Shown in pieces: positions 10,065 through 19,022 of a stretch of DNA of 41,224 nt. Where the stretch lies: positions 112,486 through 153,709 of the forward strand of contig MGGJ01000001.1 of assembly GCA_001792345.1 (NCBI GenBank). Reading direction: 5' to 3'. Origin of the DNA: Candidatus Woesebacteria bacterium RIFCSPHIGHO2_01_FULL_39_32 (GTDB taxonomy: Bacteria > Patescibacteriota > Microgenomatia > UBA8517). Under the pieces are notes generated by a model. It was not told the DNA's origin. It did no database searches and saw nothing but the letters and a program-made list of their open reading frames with translations. The translations under genes were made by a program, and so were the position numbers. The first letter of the stretch is position 1. Each line of letters begins with the position of its first letter.

Positions 10065-11888
10065 GTGATATCATTTAGATCGGTGAAATCACTTCTCAAA
10101 TTTATTTTCAACAAAGACTCATTTCCACTCTTTATTGTATTTATTTTCGGTGTGCTCGCGGCGAGATCTCTTATTTTCCAGTCCGGGTACTTTAATATGC
10201 ATGACGATTTGCAAATGATGAGGCAACTCCAAATGGAGAAATGTTTTTTGGACGGACAGATTCCTTGCAGATGGGTTCCAGATATGGGGTACGGTTTCGG
10301 ATTTCCTCTTTTTAATTTTTATCCGCCTCTCCCCTACCTGATAGGGGAGATCTTTAGATTAATCGGTTTTTCTTTCGTTAATACTGTCAAGCTTACATTT
10401 GCGCTATCAATAATTGCTTCAGGGTACGCAATGTATTTCTTGGCAAAAAAGTTTTTCGGTACTTTAGGTGGGGTTTTGTCAGCAATTTTTTATATTTGGG
10501 CACCTTATCATGCAGTTGATGTGTATGTTCGAGGAGCAATGAACGAGGCTTGGGCGCTTGTATTTTTTCCCTTAATATTTTTATTTTCGTATCAACTAAT
10601 CACTAGTCACAAATCACAAATCACTAAGAACGTAGTTCTTCTCGCCTTCTCCTACTCCGCACTCTTTACGTCGCACAATCTCATGGTGCTTATCTTTACC
10701 CCATTTTTTGGAATATGGGTTTTTCTTCATTTATGGCGCGAAGGTGGGTGGTCTCGTCTACCACAACTTGTAATTAGTGGAATTTGGGCATTTGGTTTAG
10801 CGGCATTTTTTACGTTACCAGCATTAATAGAGAATCAGTTTACCCAAGTAAAAAGCCAGCTTGTTGGATACTATGATTATACGGCTCACTTTGTCAGTCT
10901 CCGACAGCTTTTCATTTCTCGATTCTGGGGGTATGGACCATCAGTTTGGGTGGAAGCAGAAGATAGAATGTCATTTCAGATTGGCCATGTACATTGGATT
11001 TTGGCGTTGGTTATAGGTGTTTTGCTTTTGGTTAGGGGGATTAGGAAGATCAGAGAGATTGGAGTTATTAGGGAATTTAAGACAGATCGACTGCTTCTGG
11101 TTTCTGGTTTCATGTTACTTGTAGGCTGGTTTTCCGCCTACATGACGCATTTGAAATCCATATGGATTTATCAGGCAATTCCACAACTAGGCTACATTCA
11201 ATTTTCCTGGAGATTTTTAACTCTTGTAATTTTTGCCTTTTCTTTCATTGCAGGAGTTATTCCAGGAATTTTATCAGATTGGAAATCAAAACGTGGATTT
11301 CTGGTAAAGCTTTTTGCTACTCCCCCACAAATTTTAATCTCACTCCTTCTAATTATTCTTCTTGTTATTCTAAACTGGAATTATTTCAGGCCCGAATATG
11401 GGAAAATGGGGACTTTAACAGATGAGCAAAAATTTTCAGGGGCAGCATGGGAACTTCAACAAACAGCTGGGATTTACGATTATTTACCTCTCTTAGCTAA
11501 AACTGCACCAAAGGAACCTCAAAAAACTTTAGCAGAGGTTATGGGAGGTAAGGGTACAATTTCAGGTATGAAGCAGGGAACACATTGGGTTAAGTTTGAT
11601 GCAAATATAGATTCGGACGAAACACTTGTTAGAATCGGTACGCTGCATTTTCCCGGCTGGAGGGTATTCTTGAAAGACGATTCAAATATCAAAGAAGTTG
11701 GAATCTTTATTCCAAATGAAGAAGAATGGGGTCGAATGTGGATAAAACTTCCTAAAGGGAAACATTTGGTTTATATTCAATTTTATAATACACCGATTCG
11801 TACTCTAGCCAATATAGTTTCAATTATTTCTTTCGCCCTAGTTTTAATTTACCCCGCCTTCAAAAATCGGGTACAATTTAAATCGTGA
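10065..11888 (+). CDS. Polytopic membrane protein, PTPS-related/YfhO-like GT-C type
   Basis: GTG start; NMHDDLQMMRQLQMEKCFLDGQIPCRWVPDMGYGFGFPLFNFYPPLPYLIGEIF; LHFPGWRVF C-terminal domain. Confidence 0.7.
   Translation: MISFRSVKSLLKFIFNKDSFPLFIVFIFGVLAARSLIFQSGYFNMHDDLQMMRQLQMEKCFLDGQIPCRWVPDMGYGFGFPLFNFYPPLPYLIGEIFRLIGFSFVNTVKLTFALSIIASGYAMYFLAKKFFGTLGGVLSAIFYIWAPYHAVDVYVRGAMNEAWALVFFPLIFLFSYQLITSHKSQITKNVVLLAFSYSALFTSHNLMVLIFTPFFGIWVFLHLWREGGWSRLPQLVISGIWAFGLAAFFTLPALIENQFTQVKSQLVGYYDYTAHFVSLRQLFISRFWGYGPSVWVEAEDRMSFQIGHVHWILALVIGVLLLVRGIRKIREIGVIREFKTDRLLLVSGFMLLVGWFSAYMTHLKSIWIYQAIPQLGYIQFSWRFLTLVIFAFSFIAGVIPGILSDWKSKRGFLVKLFATPPQILISLLLIILLVILNWNYFRPEYGKMGTLTDEQKFSGAAWELQQTAGIYDYLPLLAKTAPKEPQKTLAEVMGGKGTISGMKQGTHWVKFDANIDSDETLVRIGTLHFPGWRVFLKDDSNIKEVGIFIPNEEEWGRMWIKLPKGKHLVYIQFYNTPIRTLANIVSIISFALVLIYPAFKNRVQFKS
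10596..10626 (+). repeat. Period-7 array CTAATCA/CTAGTCA/CAAATCA/CAAATCA
   Basis: Four consecutive 7-mers; encodes LITSHKSQIT. Confidence 0.85.
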
Positions 11889-13384
11889 CCGAGACTGAAC
11901 CCATTGAAGAACATTTGGATCCAACACCCGAGGTAACTCTTGAAGTTGTAAAACAACGTGCTATCAGGGGAGTGGCGGTTTTGACAGGACGGACCTTTAT
12001 TTTAAGTGTACTATCTCTTGTAGCAACGGGGTTTCTAACCGTTTTTCTCAACCCTAGCGAGTTCGGAGTTTTTTGGATTATCTCCGCAATTGTTAACTTT
12101 TTAGCATATTTTTCCGACGTTGGACTTGCTGCAGCTCTAATCCAGAAAAAAGAAGCTGTATCTGAAGGGGAATTGCGGACGACTTTTACAATCCAGCAAT
12201 TTTTGGTTTTGAATATTCTTCTTATTCTTTTTGTCGCTACTCCGTATCTATCGCATTATTATCAACTAACCGAAGAGGGGAAGTTTCTTTTGTATGCTTT
12301 GGGTTTGTCCCTTTTTCTTTCCTCATTGAAGACAATTCCGTCGGTTTTATTAGAGAGAGAACTCGATTTTACTAAGTTGGTATTCCCTCAAGTACTTGAA
12401 AATCTTTTCTATAACGTGGTTGCTGTAACCTTAGCCTGGAAAGGTTTTGGAGTAACAAGTTTTACTTACGCGGTCGTAATAAGAGGATTAGTTGGGCTTG
12501 TTGCAATTTATCTTTTAAAACCATGGATACCCGGAATTGCATTTGATAGAAAGGCGCTTAAGAAACTATTATCTTTTGGAGTTCCCTATCAAGCAAATTC
12601 TCTTTTAGCGACAATAAAAGACGATGGAATGACTGCTTTTTTGGGAGGGATTTTAGGTGCATCGGGAATCGGACTTCTTGGCTGGGCTCAAAAATGGGCA
12701 TATATGCCTTTGAGACTTTTTATGGACCACGTATTGAAAGTTACATTTCCGGCTTTTTCCCGGATGCAGGGTAAAACAAAGCATTTAACACGAGCCGTTA
12801 CACGTTCAATCTTTTTTGTAAGCTTTCTCGTTTTTCCGACGACAGCAGGTCTTTTGATCTTGGCACCGATCTTAATCGATATCATTCCGCGTTACGAAAA
12901 ATGGGAACCGGCTTTGATACCCCTGGCATTTATAAGTATTAATACTTTTTTTGCTGCGGCAACCACACAATTAACGAATCTTCTAAATGCCATAGGAAAA
13001 ATAAAAACTACATTCAAACTAATGATAATGTGGACTGTTTTAACTTGGTTATTTGTTCCAGGCTTAGCTTTGAAATATGGCGTTAATGGTGCTGCTTTTG
13101 GATATTCGCTGGTAGGTATAAGTTCTTTATTTGCAATGTTTATCGCTTACAAAGTTGTCAAATTCAATGTTTTTGATTCCATAATTCGTCCTCTCTTGGG
13201 GACACTTGCTATGTCAATAGTCTTGATTCTTGTGCGGAGTGTTTTACCTTTCTCTGTCATGTCAGTTTGGATCCTGGTAGGAATGGGGGCAATTATTTAT
13301 GTAACTTCTATGTACGCAATTGTGGGTTCTTCTATTTTGGCCGATGCTAAAAAGGGTATTAAAGCTATCTTTTCAAGAGGTTAA
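11885..13384 (+). CDS. Oligosaccharide flippase / polysaccharide biosynthesis protein (Wzx-like, MOP superfamily)
   Basis: GTG start overlapping the previous stop; about 14 TM segments; FLNPSEFGVFWIISAIVNFLAYFSDVGLAAALIQKK. Confidence 0.88.
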   Translation: MTETEPIEEHLDPTPEVTLEVVKQRAIRGVAVLTGRTFILSVLSLVATGFLTVFLNPSEFGVFWIISAIVNFLAYFSDVGLAAALIQKKEAVSEGELRTTFTIQQFLVLNILLILFVATPYLSHYYQLTEEGKFLLYALGLSLFLSSLKTIPSVLLERELDFTKLVFPQVLENLFYNVVAVTLAWKGFGVTSFTYAVVIRGLVGLVAIYLLKPWIPGIAFDRKALKKLLSFGVPYQANSLLATIKDDGMTAFLGGILGASGIGLLGWAQKWAYMPLRLFMDHVLKVTFPAFSRMQGKTKHLTRAVTRSIFFVSFLVFPTTAGLLILAPILIDIIPRYEKWEPALIPLAFISINTFFAAATTQLTNLLNAIGKIKTTFKLMIMWTVLTWLFVPGLALKYGVNGAAFGYSLVGISSLFAMFIAYKVVKFNVFDSIIRPLLGTLAMSIVLILVRSVLPFSVMSVWILVGMGAIIYVTSMYAIVGSSILADAKKGIKAIFSRG

Positions 13385-15068
13385 CCTGTCAGGTATTACC
13401 CTCATTCTTGTGGGGACTTTTGTTTGGTCGCTTGTGATGTTTAAAAGCGGATTAACCTACTCGTTCGGGATGGGGTTTTGGGGACCAAATGCCCATGATG
13501 GTGTTTGGCATATTGCTTTAGCACAAAGCATTTCAAAAGGAACTTGGGAAATGCCGATTTTCGCCGGTGAGACGATAAAAAACTACCACATTGGTTTTGA
13601 CTTACTGCTTGCTATACTTCACAAATTAACCTTTATTCCAATTCATACGTTGTATTTTCAAATATTACCTCCGATTTTGGCATTTTTTATCGGCTATTTT
13701 GTATATAAGTTTACACTGAGCTGGACGAAGTCCGTACGATGCGCTTTTTGGTCAGCGTTTTTTGTTTATTTTGGGGGAGGTTGGGGGTGGATAGTAACAC
13801 TTCTACGTAATGGTGAGATTAACGGCGAATCACTTTTTTGGTCGCAACAATCTATTTCAACATTAGTTAATCCACCTTTTGCACTATCAATTCTAGTTAT
13901 GTTTGCGGGCTTATGGATTTTGGTTAAAGCACTTAGAACTAAAAACAAAAGCTTTTTCGCTCTCACCACTTTACTTTTCGGAATCCTAATACAAATTAAA
14001 GTATACGCAGGAATACTAGTTTTAGCGGGTTTATTTGCTGCAGGATTTTGGAACATGATCAGACGTAAGGGTATTGATGTTCTAAAAGTTTTTACCGGAG
14101 TTGCAGTTTTATCTATTCTTTTATTTTCTCCTGCGACAGGGAATGTTGGGAAAACTATTGTTTTTCAACCATTTTGGTTTTTAGAGCAGATGATGGCCAC
14201 ACCCGATCGGTTTTATTGGCCGAAAATGGCAAGTGCTATGGCTAATTATAAATTAGCTGGAAATTGGTTGAAACTAATTTTGGCTTATGGATTAGCCTTT
14301 TTAGTTTTTTGGTACGGTAATTTGGGTACAAGAATTGTCAAAGAACCTTACGTTTTCAGATGGATAAAGAATTGGAAGGTTTTAACCTGGATCGAAGTTT
14401 TTTCCGCGACGGTTATTATTACTGGAGTGATGATCCCAATGTTTTTCATTCAGTCAGGAACCCCATGGAATACCATTCAATTTATGTATTACTCGCTAAT
14501 ATTTTCTGGAATATTGGCAGGGATATCGCTTGGAGATTTATTAAATAAACAAAACACTACACTACTACGTAGTGGTGTAGTAATAGTATTAGTGTTATTA
14601 ACAATTCCAACCACAGTCGGTACTTTAAGGCATTATTTGCCTTCAAGACCGCCTGCAAAGATTTCTATCGCGGAATTGGAGGCTTTGAACTTTCTTTCCC
14701 AACAACCAGAAGGAATTATACTTATACAACACTTCAATAAAAAGTTGGCAGACGAAGCGATCGACAATCCCCCAAGAGCGCTTTATTTATATGAGTCTAC
14801 TGCCTATGTTTCAGCCTTTACAGGAAAGCAGACTTATCTTGAAGATCAAGTAAACCTTGAAATAACAGGCTATGATTGGAAAGGCAGACGCGAGGAAATT
14901 GAAAAGTTCTTTACCGATCCCGAATATGACGGAAAGTTTGAACTATTGGAAAAACGTGGAATTACCTATGTTTATGTTATAAAAAGTTTACAAAAAGAAT
15001 ATAAAGATCTGCGCCTTGATCCCGAAAAGATTTTCGAGAATGAGGAGGTAGCGATTTATGAAATTTGA
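13344..15068 (+). CDS. Polytopic GT-C-like membrane protein
   Basis: WGPNAHDGVWHIALAQSISKGTWEMP...NYHIGFDLLLAILHKLT; many TM segments and soluble C-terminal domain. Start uncertain (13320 to 13344). Confidence 0.6.
   Translation: MLKRVLKLSFQEVNLSGITLILVGTFVWSLVMFKSGLTYSFGMGFWGPNAHDGVWHIALAQSISKGTWEMPIFAGETIKNYHIGFDLLLAILHKLTFIPIHTLYFQILPPILAFFIGYFVYKFTLSWTKSVRCAFWSAFFVYFGGGWGWIVTLLRNGEINGESLFWSQQSISTLVNPPFALSILVMFAGLWILVKALRTKNKSFFALTTLLFGILIQIKVYAGILVLAGLFAAGFWNMIRRKGIDVLKVFTGVAVLSILLFSPATGNVGKTIVFQPFWFLEQMMATPDRFYWPKMASAMANYKLAGNWLKLILAYGLAFLVFWYGNLGTRIVKEPYVFRWIKNWKVLTWIEVFSATVIITGVMIPMFFIQSGTPWNTIQFMYYSLIFSGILAGISLGDLLNKQNTTLLRSGVVIVLVLLTIPTTVGTLRHYLPSRPPAKISIAELEALNFLSQQPEGIILIQHFNKKLADEAIDNPPRALYLYESTAYVSAFTGKQTYLEDQVNLEITGYDWKGRREEIEKFFTDPEYDGKFELLEKRGITYVYVIKSLQKEYKDLRLDPEKIFENEEVAIYEI
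14553..14596 (+). repeat. Palindromic repeat ACTACACTACTAC/GTAGTGGTGTAGT (14556-14581) with outer AACACTA...TAGTGTT
   Basis: 26-nt dyad with one mismatch inside the CDS, plus outer 7-bp arms. Confidence 0.85.
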
Positions 15069-15075
15069 AATATTG

Positions 15076-15288
15076 TTAACCAGTAGGTTTACTGTCGGTC
15101 GAGGATGCGGTTGGTACACCTTTATCAATTACAACTGTTACAGTATTCACTTCACCCATAGGTTTAACTACAATATCTGTTACAGTATCTCCATCTGCCA
15201 TATGCTCCTCCGATCTTAATTCTGGGATGTCTAGATTTCTTGCAACTTCTGCTGGATCGGGAATACCACTCAAATCTTCAATTCCCAT
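15076..15288 (-). CDS. Small acidic hypothetical protein (70 aa), antisense within the glycan locus
   Basis: MGIEDLSGIPDPAEVARNLDIPELRSEEHMADGDTVTDIVVKPMGEVNTVTVVIDKGVPTASSTDSKPTG; preceded on its strand by AAAGGAGGTAAAACTT-ATG. Confidence 0.65.
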   Translation of the reverse strand: MGIEDLSGIPDPAEVARNLDIPELRSEEHMADGDTVTDIVVKPMGEVNTVTVVIDKGVPTASSTDSKPTG

Positions 15289-15353
15289 AAGTTTTACCTC
15301 CTTTCAATAGTAATAAACAATACTATTATAAACTCTCGTGCTAAAATATTGAA
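15289..15353. promoter_or_regulatory. Divergent intergenic promoter region with inverted repeat AATAGTA-N8-TACTATT
   Basis: Minus-strand TATAAT (15325-15330) and SD for the small gene; plus-strand TGcTAAAAT (15339-15347) 6 nt before the GTG at 15354; IR at 15306-15327. Confidence 0.45.
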
Positions 15354-16256
15354 GTGGGAAAGATTTCGGTTGTAATAAATGTAGTCAAAGAAGAAGTTGA
15401 ATATTTACCTCGTGCTCTTGCTTCAGTAGAGGACTTGGCGGATGAAATTGTCTTGGTTAACATGACTTCTTCGGAAGATCTAAGTCGTATTGCGAAAAAA
15501 CACAACGCAACAGTTTTTAAACACAAACGAGTTCCTTACGTGGAAGTTGCTAGAAATTTTGGAATTTCTTGTGCGACTAATGAGTGGATTTTAGTTTTAG
15601 ATCCGGATGAAGAGATCACAAAAAGTCTCGCTAATAATATAAAAAAAATCTCGTTAGATTCTGATTCAGCGGATTACTATCGATTACCCCGTAAAAATAT
15701 TATCTTCGGTAAATGGATGAAGCACTCACGTTGGTGGCCTGATATGAATATTCGTTTTTTCAAAAAGGAGCATGTATCTTGGAGTGAGATTATTCACGCT
15801 GTTCCAATAACAACTGGTACAGGCAAAGATTTAGAAGTAAAAGAAGAAAACGCTTTGATTCACTACCATTATGAATCAATTGAACAATACATTGAGCGGA
15901 TGAATCGTTATACCACAGCTCATGGACAAAATCTTATTAAAGACGGATATAAATTTGATTGGAGTGATATTCTTCGTAAACCTGTGAACGAATTTTTAAG
16001 CCGTTACTTTCAAGGGGAAGGTTATAAGGATGGACTTCATGGCCTTGCTCTAGCAGGGCTTCAAGGGTTTAGCGAATTTATTATGTACTTAAAAATTTGG
16101 CAATTAGAAAAGTTTAAGGTTGAGCATGTGGACATAGAAGAGGTTGTGAGTGAAATGAAAGAAGTTGAATCAGATTTTCATTATTGGGAGAGCGATGCCC
16201 TTCTTAAAGAAGTTGGCGGTTTGAAACATAGAATAAAGAGGAAACTTAAGCTTTAA
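15354..16256 (+). CDS. GT2 glycosyltransferase, WaaE/KdtX-like
   Basis: GTG start; KISVVINVVKEEVEYLPRALASVEDLADEIVLVNMTSSEDLSRIAKKHNA, EWILVLDPDEEIT, RLPRKNIIFGKWMKH. Confidence 0.85.
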   Translation: MGKISVVINVVKEEVEYLPRALASVEDLADEIVLVNMTSSEDLSRIAKKHNATVFKHKRVPYVEVARNFGISCATNEWILVLDPDEEITKSLANNIKKISLDSDSADYYRLPRKNIIFGKWMKHSRWWPDMNIRFFKKEHVSWSEIIHAVPITTGTGKDLEVKEENALIHYHYESIEQYIERMNRYTTAHGQNLIKDGYKFDWSDILRKPVNEFLSRYFQGEGYKDGLHGLALAGLQGFSEFIMYLKIWQLEKFKVEHVDIEEVVSEMKEVESDFHYWESDALLKEVGGLKHRIKRKLKL

Positions 16257-16282
16257 GGGTTGATCTTTGTAAATTATTGTTT

Positions 16283-17191
16283 ATGGTTAAAGTCTTCGTA
16301 GTAATTTTAAATTGGAACAGACCCGATGATACTGTTGAATGCTTAGAATCAATAAATCGGTTATCGGTTGTTGGATATCAGTTGTCAGTCGTGGTTGTGG
16401 ATAACGCTTCTTCTGATGACTCGATCGAGAAAATTCAAAATGACAAGTTAAAATTTAAAATTATTGAAAACAAAGAAAACTTAGGATTTGCAGGAGGAAA
16501 TAATGTAGGTATAAAGTACGCAATAAAGAACGGAGCTGATTACGTGATGGTTTTAAATAATGACACGATAGTACATCCTGATCTGGTGCTTCGGATCATC
16601 GAAGCGACAAAGAAACATTCTAACTTCGGAGTAGCTTCTCCTAAAATTTATTTTGAAAGGGAATTTGAGTTTCATAAAGAGAGGTACAAGAAAGATGATT
16701 TAGGGAAGGTCATTTGGTATGCAGGGGGCCAGATAGATTGGGATAATGTTTACGGAAAAACGCGAGGGGTAGATGAGGTTGATAAGGGGCGATACGATGA
16801 AGTAGAAGAAACAGATTTTGCAACAGGAACATGTATGTTTTTAAGTCGCAAAGCTTTAGAGAAAGTTGGATTATTTGACGAAAAATATTTTATGTACTAC
16901 GAAGATACCGACTTATCCTTAAGAATTAAAAAGGCCGGTTTTAAAGTACTTTATATTCCCAAAGCAGTAGTTTGGCACAAGGTCGCACAAAGTAGTGGGA
17001 TCGGGAGTAAATTGAACGATTATTTTACAACTAGAAACAGACTTCTATTTGGAATGAGGTATGCAAGGTTAAGAACCCGTTTTGCTCTTTACAAAGAAAG
17101 TTTGAGGTTATTAGTAACCGCGCGTGAATGGCAGAAGAGAGGAATACTAGATTTCTATTTTGGAAGATTTGGAAAGGGATCATGGGAGTGA
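16283..17191 (+). CDS. GT2 glycosyltransferase, rhamnosyltransferase-like
   Basis: VILNWNRPDDTVECLESI, VVDNASSDDS, ENLGFAGGNNVGI, VMVLNNDTIV, FMYYEDTDLSLRIKKAGF. Confidence 0.9.
   Translation: MVKVFVVILNWNRPDDTVECLESINRLSVVGYQLSVVVVDNASSDDSIEKIQNDKLKFKIIENKENLGFAGGNNVGIKYAIKNGADYVMVLNNDTIVHPDLVLRIIEATKKHSNFGVASPKIYFEREFEFHKERYKKDDLGKVIWYAGGQIDWDNVYGKTRGVDEVDKGRYDEVEETDFATGTCMFLSRKALEKVGLFDEKYFMYYEDTDLSLRIKKAGFKVLYIPKAVVWHKVAQSSGIGSKLNDYFTTRNRLLFGMRYARLRTRFALYKESLRLLVTAREWQKRGILDFYFGRFGKGSWE
16357..16391 (+). repeat. Period-7 array TCGGTTA/TCGGTTG/TTGGATA/TCAGTTG/TCAGTCG
   Basis: Five consecutive degenerate 7-mers in a GT2 gene; encodes RLSVVGYQLSVVV. Confidence 0.8.
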
Positions 17192-18000
17192 AAGATAAAA
17201 ATATCAGCGCGATAGTTATAGCAAAAAACGAACAGAATAAAATAGGAGATTGTTTAGAATCAATTGTTTGGTGTGATGAAATTATCCTGGTAGATAACGA
17301 TTCGGTTGATGAAACAGTAGATATCGCGAAGGATCATAAGGCAAGGATATTTGAATATAAAGGAGGTAATTATAGCGATTTGAGGAACGAGGGACTTAAA
17401 CACGCTAAAGGTAAATGGATTTTATATGTGGATGCCGACGAAAGAATTACTCCCCTTCTACGTAATGAAATTCTATCGCTAATAACCGACCACCAATCAC
17501 CGATCAATATTTATTCCACTTATGCAATCCCAAGAAAAAACATTGTATTGGGAAAAGAACTGAAACATGGAGGTTTTGGAGAATCTGATTATGTAAAGAG
17601 ACTTTTCAAAAGAAAAAATTTAAAAAAATGGACAGGAGATCTTCATGAAGAACCAAACTTTATTCATAAAGGTATTGTTACAACTGGTAAACCTCAAGAA
17701 CTAGGATTCTTGAAAAATAAAATGATTCATATAAAAGCTCAAACTTTAGAAGAAATGGTGGAGAAAACGAATAAATGGTCTGAAGTAGAAGCAAGACTTA
17801 TGTTTGAAGCTAAGCATCCACCCATGAATATCCCCAGATTTTTATCTGCAATAGGAAGGGAATTTTGGTTTAGAATGATCAAGCATAAAGCATTTCTTGA
17901 CGGATCAATTGGAATAATTCACGGGATGTATCAAGTATTTAGCAGATTCATTAGTTATTCTAAATTATGGGAAATGCAGTTAAAGGGAGATAAATCATGA
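17182..18000 (+). CDS. GT2 glycosyltransferase, WaaE/KdtX-like
   Basis: ISAIVIAKNEQNKIGDCLESIVWCDEIILVDNDSVDET, KWILYVDADERIT, AIPRKNIVLGKELKHGG; overlaps the upstream stop. Confidence 0.88.
   Translation: MGVKDKNISAIVIAKNEQNKIGDCLESIVWCDEIILVDNDSVDETVDIAKDHKARIFEYKGGNYSDLRNEGLKHAKGKWILYVDADERITPLLRNEILSLITDHQSPINIYSTYAIPRKNIVLGKELKHGGFGESDYVKRLFKRKNLKKWTGDLHEEPNFIHKGIVTTGKPQELGFLKNKMIHIKAQTLEEMVEKTNKWSEVEARLMFEAKHPPMNIPRFLSAIGREFWFRMIKHKAFLDGSIGIIHGMYQVFSRFISYSKLWEMQLKGDKS
17485..17505 (+). repeat. Period-7 array ACCGACC/ACCAATC/ACCGATC
   Basis: Three 7-mers; encodes TDHQSPI. Confidence 0.75.
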
Positions 18001-19022
18001 AGGCGGCAATTTTTAATCCATATCTTGATACGCTCGGGGGCGGCGAGAGGTACACAATGTCTTTTGCTAAAGTTCTTTTGGATAATGGTTATCAAGTTGA
18101 TGTTCAATGGAAAAACTCGTCCGTCAAAAATAAATTGGAGGAGAGATTTGGGATTGACTTAACTGCTGTAAATTTTATTAAAGATATCAAAAGGGGCGAC
18201 AGTTACGATATTTGTTTTTGGATATCAGATGGAAGTATTCCTCTTCTTCGTGCTCGTAAAAATTTTTTACATTTTCAGTTTCCCTTCAAAGACATAAACG
18301 GAAGATCGCTTATTAATAAAATGAAACTTATCAGAATTAATAAAATTATTTGCAATTCGTATTTCACTAAAGCTTTTATCGACCAAGAGTATGGAGTCGA
18401 CAGTACTGTTATTTATCCACCCGTAGATGTGGAAAAAATCCAATCCAAAAGAAAAGAAAATATTATCCTTTCAGTGGGACGTTTTTCCCAACTTACGCAA
18501 GCTAAAAATCAGCACATATTAGTAGAAGTTTTTAAAAGGATTAGTAAATCGCATTCTGATTGGAGGCTTATTTTAGCTGGTGGAACGGAAGTGGGTGTAG
18601 ATGACTATGTTTCAAAGTTAAGAAGGTCTTCAAAAGCATGTCCGATCGAAATTATCGAAAATCTCTCCTTCGATAAAATTAGTAAGTTATACGGAATATC
18701 AAAAATATTTTGGTCTGCTGCTGGTTTTTCGATCAACGAGAAAACTGAACCGGCAAAGGTGGAACATTTTGGCATCGCTGTGGTTGAAGCAATGAGCGCA
18801 GGGTGTGTTCCAATTGTTTATTCAGCAGGTGGACACAAAGAAATAATTGACGAAGCGGAAAACGGTTTTTTGTGGAAAAAAAAGAGAGAATTAATAAAGA
18901 AAACAAAAAAACTTTTGGACAATCAAAGCGTCTTGCGTAAAATTTCCTCCAGCGCTAAAAAGGATGCATTAGTTTATGAGTATGAACGATTTGAAGCGGA
19001 AGTTTCTGAACTTCTTTCATAA
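17997..19022 (+). CDS. GT4-type glycosyltransferase (GT-B)
   Basis: AIFNPYLDTLGGGERYTMSFAKVL; ILSVGRFSQLTQAKNQHILVEVF; EHFGIAVVEAMSAGCVPIVYSAGGHKEII; ATGA overlap. Confidence 0.9.
   Translation: MKAAIFNPYLDTLGGGERYTMSFAKVLLDNGYQVDVQWKNSSVKNKLEERFGIDLTAVNFIKDIKRGDSYDICFWISDGSIPLLRARKNFLHFQFPFKDINGRSLINKMKLIRINKIICNSYFTKAFIDQEYGVDSTVIYPPVDVEKIQSKRKENIILSVGRFSQLTQAKNQHILVEVFKRISKSHSDWRLILAGGTEVGVDDYVSKLRRSSKACPIEIIENLSFDKISKLYGISKIFWSAAGFSINEKTEPAKVEHFGIAVVEAMSAGCVPIVYSAGGHKEIIDEAENGFLWKKKRELIKKTKKLLDNQSVLRKISSSAKKDALVYEYERFEAEVSELLS

Noticed and set aside
13714-13743. Possible decayed REP-like copy ACTGAGCTGGACGAAGTCCGTACGATGC
   Set aside because: Resembles CCTGAGC...GAAGTC only with several insertions; cannot be separated from chance by eye.
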